Of a stretch of 55,709 nt of DNA, positions 45,101 through 52,826 are shown piece after piece. Within the stretch, counting starts at the first letter, position 1. Every line of letters begins with the position of its first letter. The notes beneath the pieces were generated by a model. That model was not told the DNA's origin and searched no databases. It saw nothing but the letters and a program-made list of their open reading frames with translations. The stretch spans positions 1 to 55,709 of the IMG/VR virus record IMGVR_UViG_3300034418_012021, one strand, 5' to 3'. This DNA comes from a virus. The translations under genes and the position numbers were made by a program.

Positions 45101-48100
45101 ACTTCTGAGTTGTTCCAAATTGAATCAACAGGTCAATTAAGAGTTGCATCAAATAACATTTATGCAGGTAATGCTAATATCGTATGGCACGCAGGCAATG
45201 ATGGGGCAAGTAGTGGATTAGATGCAGACTTGCTTGATGGTCAGCAAGGTTCTTATTATATTAATACATCGGCAAATTCTCAAACTAAAACTGGAGATTT
45301 GACCTTAAGTGGCAATTTAACTCTATCTGGATCATTTACCGATTCTGCAGCAAGTTCTGGAACTTCAGGTTATGTTTTAAAATCAACCTCTACAGGAACT
45401 GAATGGGTTGATCCAACAACTGTTGCTGGACTTCAAGGCATCCAAGGCACTCAAGGTATTCAAGGAACTCAAGGAACTCAAGGAACACAAGGTACTCAAG
45501 GTCTTCAAGGAACACAAGGTACTACAGGTGTCCAAGGAACTCAAGGAACACAAGGTACTCAAGGTCTTCAAGGAACACAAGGTACTACAGGTGTCCAAGG
45601 AACTCAAGGAACTCAGGGAACTCAAGGCATTCAAGGCACTCAGGGTACACAGGGCATCCAAGGAACACAGGGTACTCAGGGAACACAAGGTGTTCAAGGA
45701 ACACAAGGTACTACAGGTGTCCAAGGTACTCAAGGTACTCAAGGCACTCAGGGAATTCAAGGTACTCAGGGTATTCAAGGTACTCAGGGCATTCAAGGAA
45801 CACAAGGAACACAAGGAACTACAGGTACTACAGGTGTCCAAGGAACTCAAGGAACACAAGGTACTCAAGGTCTTCAAGGAACACAAGGTACTACAGGTGT
45901 CCAAGGAACTCAAGGAACACAAGGTACTCAAGGTCTTCAAGGAACACAAGGTACTACAGGTGTCCAAGGAACTCAAGGAACTCAGGGAACTCAAGGTCTT
46001 CAAGGAATACAAGGTACTACAGGTGTCCAAGGAACACAAGGTACTCAAGGTACTCAAGGTAGACAAGGTACTACAGGTACTACAGGTACTACAGGTGTCC
46101 AAGGTACTCAGGGAACTCAGGGAACTCAAGGAACTCAAGGTATTCAAGGAAGACAAGGAACTCAAGGTGTCCAAGGAACTCAAGGTACTCAGGGAACTCA
46201 GGGAACTCAAGGTACTACAGGACCAGTAGCTGGATCAGCAAATCAAGTTGTTTACAAAAATAGTTCCAATATTGCAACAGGTTCTGCAAATCTGACCTTT
46301 GATGGAACTTCTTTATATGCAAATCAGATTAATGGACCAGCAACCTTTGTAATTGATCCAACAACAATCGGTGACAACTCAGGAACTGTTGTAGTTAAAG
46401 GTAATTTGCAGATTGATGGTACAACAACAACTGTAAATTCAACCACAGTAACTATTGATGATAAGAATATTACTCTTGCTTCTGGTGCTGCCAATGCTGC
46501 AGCTTCTGATGGTGGTGGTATTACGCTTGATGGTTCTAGTGCTTCTATTACATATGCATCCACTGGAGATAAGTGGGTATTCAATAAAGCACCTTATTAC
46601 AATGCTGCTAGGTTACTTACAACTTCCGATGAAGGTTCTGGAAATGGTATCGATGCGGACACTGTAGATGGTCTTCAGGCATCATCATTCTTCAGAGCAG
46701 ATGCTGGAAACAGTGTAGACGCAAGAATTGCTGCCGCAGACGGACGGGGAATTAGATTCTATGATAATGATGCATATAAGGTCTATATGTCTGCTTCAGG
46801 AAATACAACCTGGGGTGGTAGATTAGATACAACTTCAGACTTTAATATGTACTTCAGAATGACTGGAGGTACAAACAGAGGATTCGTATTCCAAAATGGA
46901 ACTTCGGAACTGTTCCAGATTGAATCTACTGGACAACTAAGAGTTGCATCAAATAACATTTATGCAGGTAATGCTAATATCGTATGGCACGCTGGTAATG
47001 ATGGATCGGGAAGCGGATTGGATGCGGATTTACTAGATGGGCAGCAAGGTTCTTATTATATTAATACATCAGGAACTGCGCAGACAAAGACTGGTAATTT
47101 GACAATTAGTGGAGAAATTATTGCAAATACAGGAAACTTTATTTCGACGGTAGGTATTGGAACAATCATAGATATTATTCCTTATGATACTTTAAATTCT
47201 GGAACACTTTCCTTTGAAGCTTCTGCGGGACAGTTGTTCTCCATTACAAATAATCTCACATCAGGATCTATTTTCTCAGTTAATGATGTTTCTGGACTAC
47301 CAAGCATTGATGTTAATGCTGATGGAACAGTACAATTAGCACCTTTTGGATCTAATGAATATGTTGGAGTTGGAGTAACAAATCCAACACAAAAACTTCA
47401 TGTAAATGGAAACCTAAGAGTTACTGGAGCATATTATGATTCCAATAATGATGCGGGAACATCGGGATACGTTCTCAAGTCAACTGCTACAGGAACTGAC
47501 TGGGTAGATCCAACAACGGTTGCTGGATTGCAGGGTATTCAAGGTACTCAGGGTATTCAAGGAACTCAGGGAACTCAGGGCACTCAGGGAACTCAAGGTA
47601 GACAAGGTACTACAGGTATTCAGGGCACTCAGGGCACTCAGGGAACTCAAGGTAGACAAGGTACTACAGGTACTACAGGTACTCAGGGAACTCAAGGCAC
47701 TCAAGGTATTCAAGGCACTCAGGGAACTCAAGGTAGACAAGGTACTACAGGTACTACAGGTACTCAGGGAACTCAAGGCACTCAAGGTATTCAAGGCACT
47801 CAGGGAACTCAAGGTAGACAAGGTACTACAGGTACTACAGGTACTCAGGGAACTCAAGGTATTCAAGGTAGACAAGGTACTACAGGTACTACAGGTACTC
47901 AGGGAACTCAGGGAACTCAGGGCACTCAAGGTAGACAAGGTACTACGGGTACTACAGGTACTCAGGGCACTCAGGGCACTCAGGGAACTCAAGGTAGACA
48001 AGGTACTACAGGACCAGTAGCAGGTTCAGCAAATCAAGTTGTTTATAAAAATTCATCAAATGTTCCAACAGGTTCTTCCAATTTTACATTTGATGGTGAT

Positions 48101-51100
48101 ACTTTAACGGTAAATGGTGACGTTTCAATTGCATCTACGGTTAGCATTGGTACAAGCATTGATATTATTCCAGATAATAGTACAGGAACACTTTCATTTG
48201 AAGGTTCTGCTGGACAATTATTCTCCATTACAAATAATCTGACTACAGGTTCTATCTTTGCTGTTGGTGATGTTACGGGCATTCCAAGCATTGATGTTGA
48301 TGCTGATGGAACAATTCAATTAGCACCTTACGGTTCAACTGAGTATGTTGGTGTTGGTGAAACAAATCCAACACAAAAACTTCATGTAAATGGAAACCTA
48401 AGAGTTACTGGAGCATATTATGATTCTAATAATGATGCAGGAACATCTGGATATGTTCTTAAATCAACTGCTACAGGAACTGACTGGGTAGATCCAACAA
48501 CGGTTGCTGGATTGCAGGGCACTCAGGGCACTCAGGGAACTCAAGGTAGACAAGGTACTACAGGTACTACAGGTACTACAGGTACTCAGGGAACTCAAGG
48601 TATTCAAGGTAGACAAGGTACTACAGGTACTACAGGTACTCAGGGAACTCAAGGTATTCAAGGTAGACAAGGTACTACAGGTACTACAGGTACTCAGGGA
48701 ACTCAAGGTATCCAAGGTCCTGGAGGATTGACAACAACAAATGCAGATACTTTAGATAATTTAGATTCTACAGCATTCTTTAGAGCAAATACTGGAAATA
48801 CTGTAGATGCTAGATTTGCTTCAGCAGATGGAAGAGGTGTTAGATTCTATGATAATGATGCATATAAGGTCTATATGTCTACTTCAGGAAATACAACCTG
48901 GGGAGGAAGACTAGATTCGACTTCCGATTTTAATATGTACTTCAGGATGACTGGAGGTACAAACAGAGGATTCGTATTCCAAAATGGAACTTCGGAACTG
49001 TTCCAAATTGAATCAACAGGTCAATTAAGAGTTGCATCAAATAATATCTACGCAGGCAATGCTAATACGGTATGGCACGCTGGTAATGATGGATCAGGTT
49101 CAGGACTTGATGCAGACTTACTTGATGGTTATTCAGCAAGTACTACAAGAAATGCCGCAAATACAATTCCAGTTAGAGACGGCAATGGTTATCTTCAGTT
49201 AGGGTGGATAAACACTACTAGCGGCGCAACAACTTCAACTATAAACAAAATTTATGCTTCAAATGATGATTATATAAGGTATGTTACACCTGCCACTCTT
49301 ATCAGTCAGTTGGGTATTTGGACCTCAGGTAACGATGGATCAGGTTCTGGTTTAGATGCTGATTTACTTGATGGCGAAAACTTGGTGGATAATGCTGCAA
49401 CTGCAAATACTGTTGCGGGAAGAAATGCATCCGGTGACATCTATGCAAGATTAATTCGCCAGACATTCGCGGATCAAAGTACAATTAACGGTGGAATAGT
49501 ATTCCGTACTAATAGTAGCAGTGATAACTATCTAAGAGTTTGTAATAGTACTTCTGCTATTCGCGCCTACTTGAATGTTCCAACAAGAACTGGTGGTGAT
49601 GCTAGTGGAACTTGGGGAATTAATATTACTGGTAGTGCTGGAACTTTAGACGGTATTGATAGTTCCCAGTTCTTGAGGTCTGATGCTGATGATACCACTA
49701 CAGGCAATTTAGTAATAAGTGATAAGTATCTGCGAGTAGGTAGACCTGTAAGCGATACTGCTTCTATGGTCAGAACAAATACTGCTCTTGAAGTATCTTC
49801 ATTAGGAGTTGATCAAACAGCGTCTCAAACTAATGTAATGCGTTTACTTAGAGATGGTACAAGTGGTGTAGTTTATGCTGGCGCTGCAGACTTTGATCTT
49901 TACAGACATACTGCAAGTGGTGTTGCACCAAATGTTGGATTGGAAATAAAATTATCTACTTCTGATACATCAACTTATTATAGTGCATTAAAACTTCAAA
50001 GTAATGGAGTTATCCAAACTGGAGGAAACACAATATGGCACGCAGGTAATGATGGTGCTGGATCTGGTTTAGATGCTGACTTACTTGATGGATTACAACC
50101 TTCAGTATCAGCATCAAATAACACAATAGTTCAAAGACATAGTTCTGGATACATTTACGCAAATTATTTCAACACCACTCCAAATGATGTTACATCTGGA
50201 GTAACAAAGGTTTGTGTTGAAACTGGAAATGATGGTTTTATTAGACATGGTACTGCTGCTGCTATTAGAACATTTATTGGAGCAGGTTCTGGTGGTGGTC
50301 TTGATGCTGACTTACTTGATGGTCAACAAGGTTCCTATTATCTTAACTACAATAACTTATCTAACAAACCAACAATTCCAACTAATAACAACCAACTGAC
50401 TAATGGTGCTGGTTATATAACCTCTAGTGGAAGTATTACTGGTAGTGCTGGAACTTTAGACGGTATTGATAGTTCCCAGTTCTTAAGATCTGATGCTAAT
50501 GATACTTTCACTGGAAACCTGACTACTGGTGCAGATAATCACATTACTTTTGGTCCAAATAGTAGTTGGTCATCATATTTACGTGTTGGTGGTAACGGAA
50601 GAACTGCAACTGGTACAGAGATGGCAAGCGTTGTCACTACTGACGGAAACTTACATTTAGACGCTGCTGCTTCTACTAACGCTACATATTTAAATTATTA
50701 CGCAGGTACTCAAGGTGTTGCATTCGGTAGTGGTAATTCGGCTACTGTTGCTTGGATGGGTCCAGATGGGGATCTTTGGAAAGGTAGTTCGGACAATAGT
50801 GGTAGTAAGTATTGGCACGCAGGCAATGATGGAGCAGGTTCTGGTCTTGATGCAGACTTACTCGATGGACTGAGTAGTGGAAGCTTCTTTAGAGCAGATG
50901 CTGGAAACAGTGTAGACGCAAGAATTGCTGCTGCTGACGGTAGAGGCATCAGATTCTGGGATAGTGATAACTATAAAATTTGGATGTCCGCATCAGGAAA
51001 TACGACTTGGGGTGGTAGATTAGATACCACTTCCGATTATAATATGTACTTCAGGATGACTGGAGGTACAAACAGAGGATTCGTATTCCAAAATGGAACT

Positions 51101-52291
51101 TCCGAGTTGTTCCAAATTGAATCGACAGGTCAATTAAGAGTTGCTTCAAATAATATCTACGCAGGTAATGCTAATATTGTATGGCACGCAGGTAATGATG
51201 GATCAGGTTCTGGTCTCGATGCTGACTTACTCGATGGATATAGCACTGCAACTGGAGGAAATGCAAATACTATTGCACTGAGAGATGGCAGTGGTCACTT
51301 GTATATGAACTATGGTTTCGCGGCATACTTTAATATGAGCCATGGAACTGGTACTCGTACTGCCGATACTATTTTCTATTCCTCAACAGACAACTATATC
51401 AGAAAAAATAATGCAACTGGAATGAGATCATCTCTCAATGTTCCAACAAGAACTGGTGGTGATGCTAGTGGAACTTGGGGAATTAATATTACAGGTAATG
51501 CTGCTACTGCTACTAGTGCTACTAGTGCTACTAGTTCCGATTACTTAACAGGTAATGCTTTTGCGACTACAGGATCGCCATCAAATGCTCTGGAGTATCA
51601 GCAATCTGCTAGTATTTCAGATACAAGATTAGCACCCACTACAGATTGGTATAACACAATCAGAATGGGTCATGGAAATCCTTATAATTATTATAGCAAT
51701 ACTATTGCTATGCAAATGACCGGTACTGGTGCTGGTCAAATAAGGACTCAATTAATTTCAAATAATAGTCCACAAGGATGGAGAACTGTCTGGGATTCGT
51801 CGAACGATGGATCAGGTTCTGGATTAGATGCAGATTTACTTGATGGTCTCAATGCTGCAACAACAGGTGCGAATACAATTGTAAGAACTGATGGTTCTGG
51901 AAATATTGCAGCATCTGGTAATGTCACAGCATACTCTTCTGATAGAAGACTGAAAGAAAACTTCAACCATATTGAATCTCCAGTTGAGAAAGTACAAAAA
52001 CTTAATGGTTATACATTTGATTGGAATGAGAAATCAAAAGAACTTGGATTTACTCCAAAGTATGAAAAGAATGATATTGGTTTAATCGCACAAGAAGTTG
52101 AAGATATTCTTCCACAGGCAGTTGCACCAGCACCATTTGATACAAAATCAAATGGAGAATCTAAATCTGGAGAGAACTACTTAACAATTCAATATGAGAG
52201 ACTTGTTCCATTGCTGGTTGAAGCAATTAAAGAACAACAAAATCAAATAAATAAATTGACTCAAGAAATTAATGAGTTGAAATCAAATTAA
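39134..52291 (+). CDS. Giant collagen-like tail fibre with S74 chaperone, 4385 aa
   Basis: A fibre of 4385 aa. Residues 1-138 are a beta-rich head (VGKVGIGTAAATADLDINGD). Six collagen-like Gly-X-Gln blocks follow at 139-373, 572-983, 1319-1547, 2099-2363, 2798-2960 and 3126-3197, each in unbroken triplet phase and almost without Pro. Between blocks are shaft modules, including five copies of a 100-residue unit (GRG.RF...TWGGRLD...WHAGNDG) and many GLDADLLDG knobs. Residues 4269-4385 are an intramolecular chaperone of the S74 type: SSDRRLKENF gives catalytic Ser4269 and Lys4274, followed by IGLIAQEVEDILPQAV and a terminal coiled coil. In this family the trimeric chaperone folds the fibre and then cuts itself off before the Ser. 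It is a likely host-binding fibre. Confidence 0.9.
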   Translation: MSKYLSNRQKNLKVGISSYSENKTTVEVVGKVGIGTAAATADLDINGDLRLRGSLYDRDNQVGSQGQVLVSTGAGATWTNIDGIETIENIINTTLTGVEIEEEGVGIGTGYHTINFVGAGVTATGAGTTATITFTQQVGIQGTQGVQGTQGIQGTQGIQGTQGTQGTQGVDGIQGTQGVQGTQGTQGLQGTQGVDGIQGTQGTQGVQGTQGVQGTQGTQGVQGTQGTQGIQGTQGTQGTQGTQGIQGTQGTQGTQGTQGTQGTQGIQGIQGTQGTQGTQGTQGLQGTQGLDGIQGTQGVQGTQGTQGTQGVQGTQGTQGVQGTQGVQGTQGTQGIQGTQGTQGTQGVQGTQGTQGVQGTQGTQGTQGVQGTTGPVAGSAEQVVYKDGSNNPAGSDNLTFNGNDLFVGRDVTIGRDLYVDGSVTIGGTSATLFTETLRISDADIILGYRTDSNGNDASTDTTANHGGVALASTEGTPLVSLNVAGIETLPPTYKKIMWFKEGTFSGLGTDAWLTNYALGIGLTDMLSGTALAVGGDIDIHGALYDTNHLKGDSGDILVSTGTGISWTDPYAAGIQGTQGVQGTQGTQGTQGVQGTQGTQGTQGTQGTQGAQGTQGTQGVQGTQGIQGTQGIQGTQGTQGVQGTQGVQGTQGTQGTTGVQGTQGVQGTQGVQGTQGVQGTQGTQGTQGIQGTQGVQGTQGVQGTQGTQGTQGIQGTQGVQGTQGVQGTQGTQGIQGTQGTQGTQGTQGTQGIQGIQGTQGTQGTQGTQGTQGTQGIQGTQGTQGTQGTQGIQGIQGIQGTQGTQGIQGTQGTQGTQGTQGTQGTQGIQGTQGTQGTQGTQGIQGIQGTQGTQGVQGTQGVQGTQGTQGIQGTQGTQGTQGTQGIQGIQGTQGTQGTQGIQGIQGTQGTQGVQGTQGTQGTQGTQGTQGIQGIQGTQGTQGTQGTQGTQGIQGIQGTQGVQGRQGTQGIQGTQGTQGTQGTQGTTGPVAGSANQVVYKNSSNIATGSTNLTFDGTSLYANQINGPATFVIDPTTIGDNSGTVVIKGDLQVDGQTTTINSTELIVDDLNITLASGAADSSAADGGGITLDGANASLTYASTGDKWVFNKAPYYNAARLLTTSDEGSGNGLDADTVDGLEASSFFRADTSNSVDVRLSIGNGRGVRFFDSDNYKIWMSSSNDSTWGGRLDSTSDFNMYFRMTGGTNRGFVFQNGTSELFQIESDGQVRVASNNIYAGNANTVWHAGNDGASSGLDADLLDGQEGSYYINTSANSQTKTGDLTLSGNLTLSGSFIDSTVSSGTTGYVLQSTLSGTEWVDPTTVAGLQGIQGTQGIQGTQGTQGTQGTQGTQGTQGTTGVQGTQGTQGLQGTQGTTGVQGTQGVQGTQGTQGLQGTQGTQGTQGIQGTQGVQGTQGVQGTQGTQGTQGTQGIQGIQGIQGTQGTQGVQGTQGTTGVQGTQGTQGTQGIQGTQGTTGVQGTQGTQGTQGVQGTQGTTGVQGTQGTQGTQGTQGVQGTQGTTGVQGTQGTQGTQGIQGTQGTQGTQGVQGRQGTTGPVAGSANQVVYKDASNNPAGSANLTFDGGTLTASNLTVTGASTFQGNVDLGDNDRLRFGDSQDLQIYHNGSNSVIQDTGTGSLILGGSNSVEIRNGAVNETAAKFITDGAVELYYDNSKKFETTADGILVNPNVGLGTTAGNADATQDLAVFKTTNSNSSLLKITETRDVDGTNWISAYTRIQKTTDVTDQAYIQFNGDGNTYGMEFGTIDDEKFAVFRRDAEVELYYDNSLKFETTDYGIYVTGAGNTSTIAGAANLVLDPTAVGDNTGTVIIKGDLQVDGDTTTINSTTLTVDDKNITLASGAVNAASADGAGITVDGSNATLTYASTGDKWVFNKAPYYNAARLLTTSDEGSGNGLDADTVDGLEASSFFRADAGNTVDARIAAANGRGIRFYDNDGYKIYMSSSADATWGGRLDTTSDFNMYFRMTGGTNRGFVFQNGTSELFQIESTGQLRVASNNIYAGNANIVWHAGNDGASSGLDADLLDGQQGSYYINTSANSQTKTGDLTLSGNLTLSGSFTDSAASSGTSGYVLKSTSTGTEWVDPTTVAGLQGIQGTQGIQGTQGTQGTQGTQGLQGTQGTTGVQGTQGTQGTQGLQGTQGTTGVQGTQGTQGTQGIQGTQGTQGIQGTQGTQGTQGVQGTQGTTGVQGTQGTQGTQGIQGTQGIQGTQGIQGTQGTQGTTGTTGVQGTQGTQGTQGLQGTQGTTGVQGTQGTQGTQGLQGTQGTTGVQGTQGTQGTQGLQGIQGTTGVQGTQGTQGTQGRQGTTGTTGTTGVQGTQGTQGTQGTQGIQGRQGTQGVQGTQGTQGTQGTQGTTGPVAGSANQVVYKNSSNIATGSANLTFDGTSLYANQINGPATFVIDPTTIGDNSGTVVVKGNLQIDGTTTTVNSTTVTIDDKNITLASGAANAAASDGGGITLDGSSASITYASTGDKWVFNKAPYYNAARLLTTSDEGSGNGIDADTVDGLQASSFFRADAGNSVDARIAAADGRGIRFYDNDAYKVYMSASGNTTWGGRLDTTSDFNMYFRMTGGTNRGFVFQNGTSELFQIESTGQLRVASNNIYAGNANIVWHAGNDGSGSGLDADLLDGQQGSYYINTSGTAQTKTGNLTISGEIIANTGNFISTVGIGTIIDIIPYDTLNSGTLSFEASAGQLFSITNNLTSGSIFSVNDVSGLPSIDVNADGTVQLAPFGSNEYVGVGVTNPTQKLHVNGNLRVTGAYYDSNNDAGTSGYVLKSTATGTDWVDPTTVAGLQGIQGTQGIQGTQGTQGTQGTQGRQGTTGIQGTQGTQGTQGRQGTTGTTGTQGTQGTQGIQGTQGTQGRQGTTGTTGTQGTQGTQGIQGTQGTQGRQGTTGTTGTQGTQGIQGRQGTTGTTGTQGTQGTQGTQGRQGTTGTTGTQGTQGTQGTQGRQGTTGPVAGSANQVVYKNSSNVPTGSSNFTFDGDTLTVNGDVSIASTVSIGTSIDIIPDNSTGTLSFEGSAGQLFSITNNLTTGSIFAVGDVTGIPSIDVDADGTIQLAPYGSTEYVGVGETNPTQKLHVNGNLRVTGAYYDSNNDAGTSGYVLKSTATGTDWVDPTTVAGLQGTQGTQGTQGRQGTTGTTGTTGTQGTQGIQGRQGTTGTTGTQGTQGIQGRQGTTGTTGTQGTQGIQGPGGLTTTNADTLDNLDSTAFFRANTGNTVDARFASADGRGVRFYDNDAYKVYMSTSGNTTWGGRLDSTSDFNMYFRMTGGTNRGFVFQNGTSELFQIESTGQLRVASNNIYAGNANTVWHAGNDGSGSGLDADLLDGYSASTTRNAANTIPVRDGNGYLQLGWINTTSGATTSTINKIYASNDDYIRYVTPATLISQLGIWTSGNDGSGSGLDADLLDGENLVDNAATANTVAGRNASGDIYARLIRQTFADQSTINGGIVFRTNSSSDNYLRVCNSTSAIRAYLNVPTRTGGDASGTWGINITGSAGTLDGIDSSQFLRSDADDTTTGNLVISDKYLRVGRPVSDTASMVRTNTALEVSSLGVDQTASQTNVMRLLRDGTSGVVYAGAADFDLYRHTASGVAPNVGLEIKLSTSDTSTYYSALKLQSNGVIQTGGNTIWHAGNDGAGSGLDADLLDGLQPSVSASNNTIVQRHSSGYIYANYFNTTPNDVTSGVTKVCVETGNDGFIRHGTAAAIRTFIGAGSGGGLDADLLDGQQGSYYLNYNNLSNKPTIPTNNNQLTNGAGYITSSGSITGSAGTLDGIDSSQFLRSDANDTFTGNLTTGADNHITFGPNSSWSSYLRVGGNGRTATGTEMASVVTTDGNLHLDAAASTNATYLNYYAGTQGVAFGSGNSATVAWMGPDGDLWKGSSDNSGSKYWHAGNDGAGSGLDADLLDGLSSGSFFRADAGNSVDARIAAADGRGIRFWDSDNYKIWMSASGNTTWGGRLDTTSDYNMYFRMTGGTNRGFVFQNGTSELFQIESTGQLRVASNNIYAGNANIVWHAGNDGSGSGLDADLLDGYSTATGGNANTIALRDGSGHLYMNYGFAAYFNMSHGTGTRTADTIFYSSTDNYIRKNNATGMRSSLNVPTRTGGDASGTWGINITGNAATATSATSATSSDYLTGNAFATTGSPSNALEYQQSASISDTRLAPTTDWYNTIRMGHGNPYNYYSNTIAMQMTGTGAGQIRTQLISNNSPQGWRTVWDSSNDGSGSGLDADLLDGLNAATTGANTIVRTDGSGNIAASGNVTAYSSDRRLKENFNHIESPVEKVQKLNGYTFDWNEKSKELGFTPKYEKNDIGLIAQEVEDILPQAVAPAPFDTKSNGESKSGENYLTIQYERLVPLLVEAIKEQQNQINKLTQEINELKSN
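39548..40252 (+). repeat. Collagen-like block 1 (78 triplets)
   Basis: It encodes uninterrupted G-X-Q triplets (GTQ, GVQ, GIQ, GLQ, some GVD/GLD) with no Arg and no internal GTT, ending GTTGPVAGSA. The DNA is a degenerate 9-base repeat around GGTACTCAA, open in every frame. Confidence 0.9.
40847..42082 (+). repeat. Collagen-like block 2 (137 triplets)
   Basis: The longest block, mainly GTQ, GIQ and GVQ with one GAQ, one GRQ and one GTT inside. It again ends GTTGPVAGSA. Confidence 0.9.
42206..42901 (+). repeat. Shaft module long form, copy 1 (696 nt)
   Basis: 232 residues, from FVIDPTTIGDNSG through KWVFNKAPYYNAARLL to GLDADLLDG. It shares exact length and phase with copies at 44546 and 46346. 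Its last 300 nt is the 100-residue unit found five times. Confidence 0.9.
43088..43774 (+). repeat. Collagen-like block 3 (76 triplets)
   Basis: It starts GLQGIQGTQ, has six internal GTTGVQ units and one GRQ, and ends GTTGPVAGSA. Confidence 0.9.
44546..45241 (+). repeat. Shaft module long form, copy 2 (696 nt)
   Basis: The same length as copy 1, shifted by exactly 2340 nt. It contains the 56-nt (44753-44808) and 47-nt (45059-45105) stretches identical to the other copies. Confidence 0.9.
45428..46222 (+). repeat. Collagen-like block 4 (88 triplets)
   Basis: It has the same start as block 3, with frequent GTTGVQ units, short GTTGTTGTT runs and two GRQ triplets. Confidence 0.9.
46346..47041 (+). 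repeat. Shaft module long form, copy 3 (696 nt)
   Basis: The same length, 1800 nt after copy 2. It contains identical stretches at 46553-46608 and 46859-46905. Confidence 0.9.
47525..48013 (+). repeat. Collagen-like block 5 (54 triplets)
   Basis: A higher-order repeat of GRQGTTGTTGTQ plus a few GTQ triplets, with seven GRQ. It is clearly different in texture from blocks 1 and 2. Confidence 0.9.
48509..48724 (+). repeat. Collagen-like block 6 (about 24 triplets)
   Basis: The shortest block, with three GRQGTTGTTG units, ending GIQGPGG instead of the GTTGPVAG terminator used by the other five. Confidence 0.85.
48830..49129 (+). repeat. Shaft 100-residue unit, copy 4
   Basis: Only the last 300 nt of the long module is present here. 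The 47-nt identical stretch is at 48947-48993. Confidence 0.9.
50939..51238 (+). repeat. Shaft 100-residue unit, copy 5
   Basis: Exactly 300 nt, without the upstream part. The 47-nt identical stretch is at 51056-51102. Confidence 0.9.
51938..52291 (+). other. S74 intramolecular chaperone / self-cleavage domain
   Basis: It encodes residues 4269-4385. The Ser-Asp-x-x-Leu-Lys signature (SDRRLK) places the cut just before Ser4269, with Lys4274 as partner. QYERLVPLLVEAIKEQQNQI and the final coiled coil are the usual trimerisation end. Confidence 0.9.
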
Positions 52292-52304
52292 TTTCCTGAT
52301 TTGT

Positions 52305-52312
52305 TATAAATA
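52305..52312 (+). promoter_or_regulatory. T4-type late promoter TATAAATA
   Basis: A perfect consensus in the 43-base gap after the giant fibre, 22 bases before the next ATG. It allows separate late expression of the last fibre genes. Confidence 0.7.
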
Positions 52313-52334
52313 GTAAAAATAATTATTCAAAAAA

Positions 52335-52568
52335 ATGTCTGAAGAACAACAAAATTTGACAACTGCATTTGAAAGGCAAAGACAACTGGTTAATGAGATT
52401 AACCAGTTGAATACTGAAATTAACATCAGAAAAGAAAGTGCTTTGAAACTTCAAGGTATTATTGAATACCTTCAATCAAAGGGAGCTAAACTTCCAGAAC
52501 CAGAAGTTATTCAAACATCAGAAGAAACATCAGAAGAAACATCAGAAAAAGGAACTGAAAATCAATGA
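52335..52568 (+). CDS. Small coiled-coil protein, 77 aa
   Basis: Residues 1-55 form a likely coiled coil (FERQRQLVNEINQLNTEINI, then KESALKLQGIIEYLQSKG), followed by an acidic disordered tail made of TSEE repeats. It resembles small coiled-coil proteins encoded beside fibre genes in T4-like cyanophages and the 63-residue protein upstream in this window. It may be a fibre trimerisation or assembly factor (inference). It overlaps the next gene by an ATGA junction. Confidence 0.7.
   Translation: MSEEQQNLTTAFERQRQLVNEINQLNTEINIRKESALKLQGIIEYLQSKGAKLPEPEVIQTSEETSEETSEKGTENQ
52515..52548 (+). repeat. 12-base tandem repeat ACATCAGAAGAA
   Basis: Two complete copies and a partial third encode the TSEETSEETSEK tail of the coiled-coil protein. 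It is in frame and prone to copy-number change. Confidence 0.7.
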
Positions 52569-52810
52569 GCATTACATATACAGTAGCAGACTATTCACCT
52601 AGTGATTCAACAGTCGAAGTTACTTACACTAACGCGGAAGGTTATACTCATACAAGGACTATCAACATTCCACATTTGGAAGATGGTTCTATAGACGCAG
52701 ATTATCTTCAAGAGATTTTTGAAGGTCAACTCAGAGGAGTTGAGAATAAGGTTGCTGTTGGAGCAATTACTTTTGTTGATCCAAATGTTGGAATTGGAAC
52801 AACTGCCTGA
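52565..52810 (+). CDS. Small unknown virion-associated protein, 81 aa
   Basis: The start overlaps the preceding stop (ATGA). It reads MSITYTVADYSPSDSTVEVT, then HLEDGSIDADYLQEIFEGQL and ends DPNVGIGTTA, echoing the GIGT segments of the fibres. It is beta-rich with one acidic helix. It is probably made together with the fibre genes; I do not recognise a specific function. Confidence 0.65.
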   Translation: MSITYTVADYSPSDSTVEVTYTNAEGYTHTRTINIPHLEDGSIDADYLQEIFEGQLRGVENKVAVGAITFVDPNVGIGTTA

Positions 52811-52826
52811 AGGTAAATAAAAACTT

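Noticed and set aside
39548-48724. Short repeated DNA units resembling a CRISPR or satellite array
   Set aside because: The unit is an in-frame 9-base codon repeat with no spacers; it is protein-coding.
39416-48731. Long open frames on both strands over the collagen-like blocks, reading STLSSL, EYLEFL or KVLKVFKE repeats
   Set aside because: The repeated codons contain no stop in any frame, so all six frames stay open. Only the + frame of the giant fibre continues into unique conserved domains.
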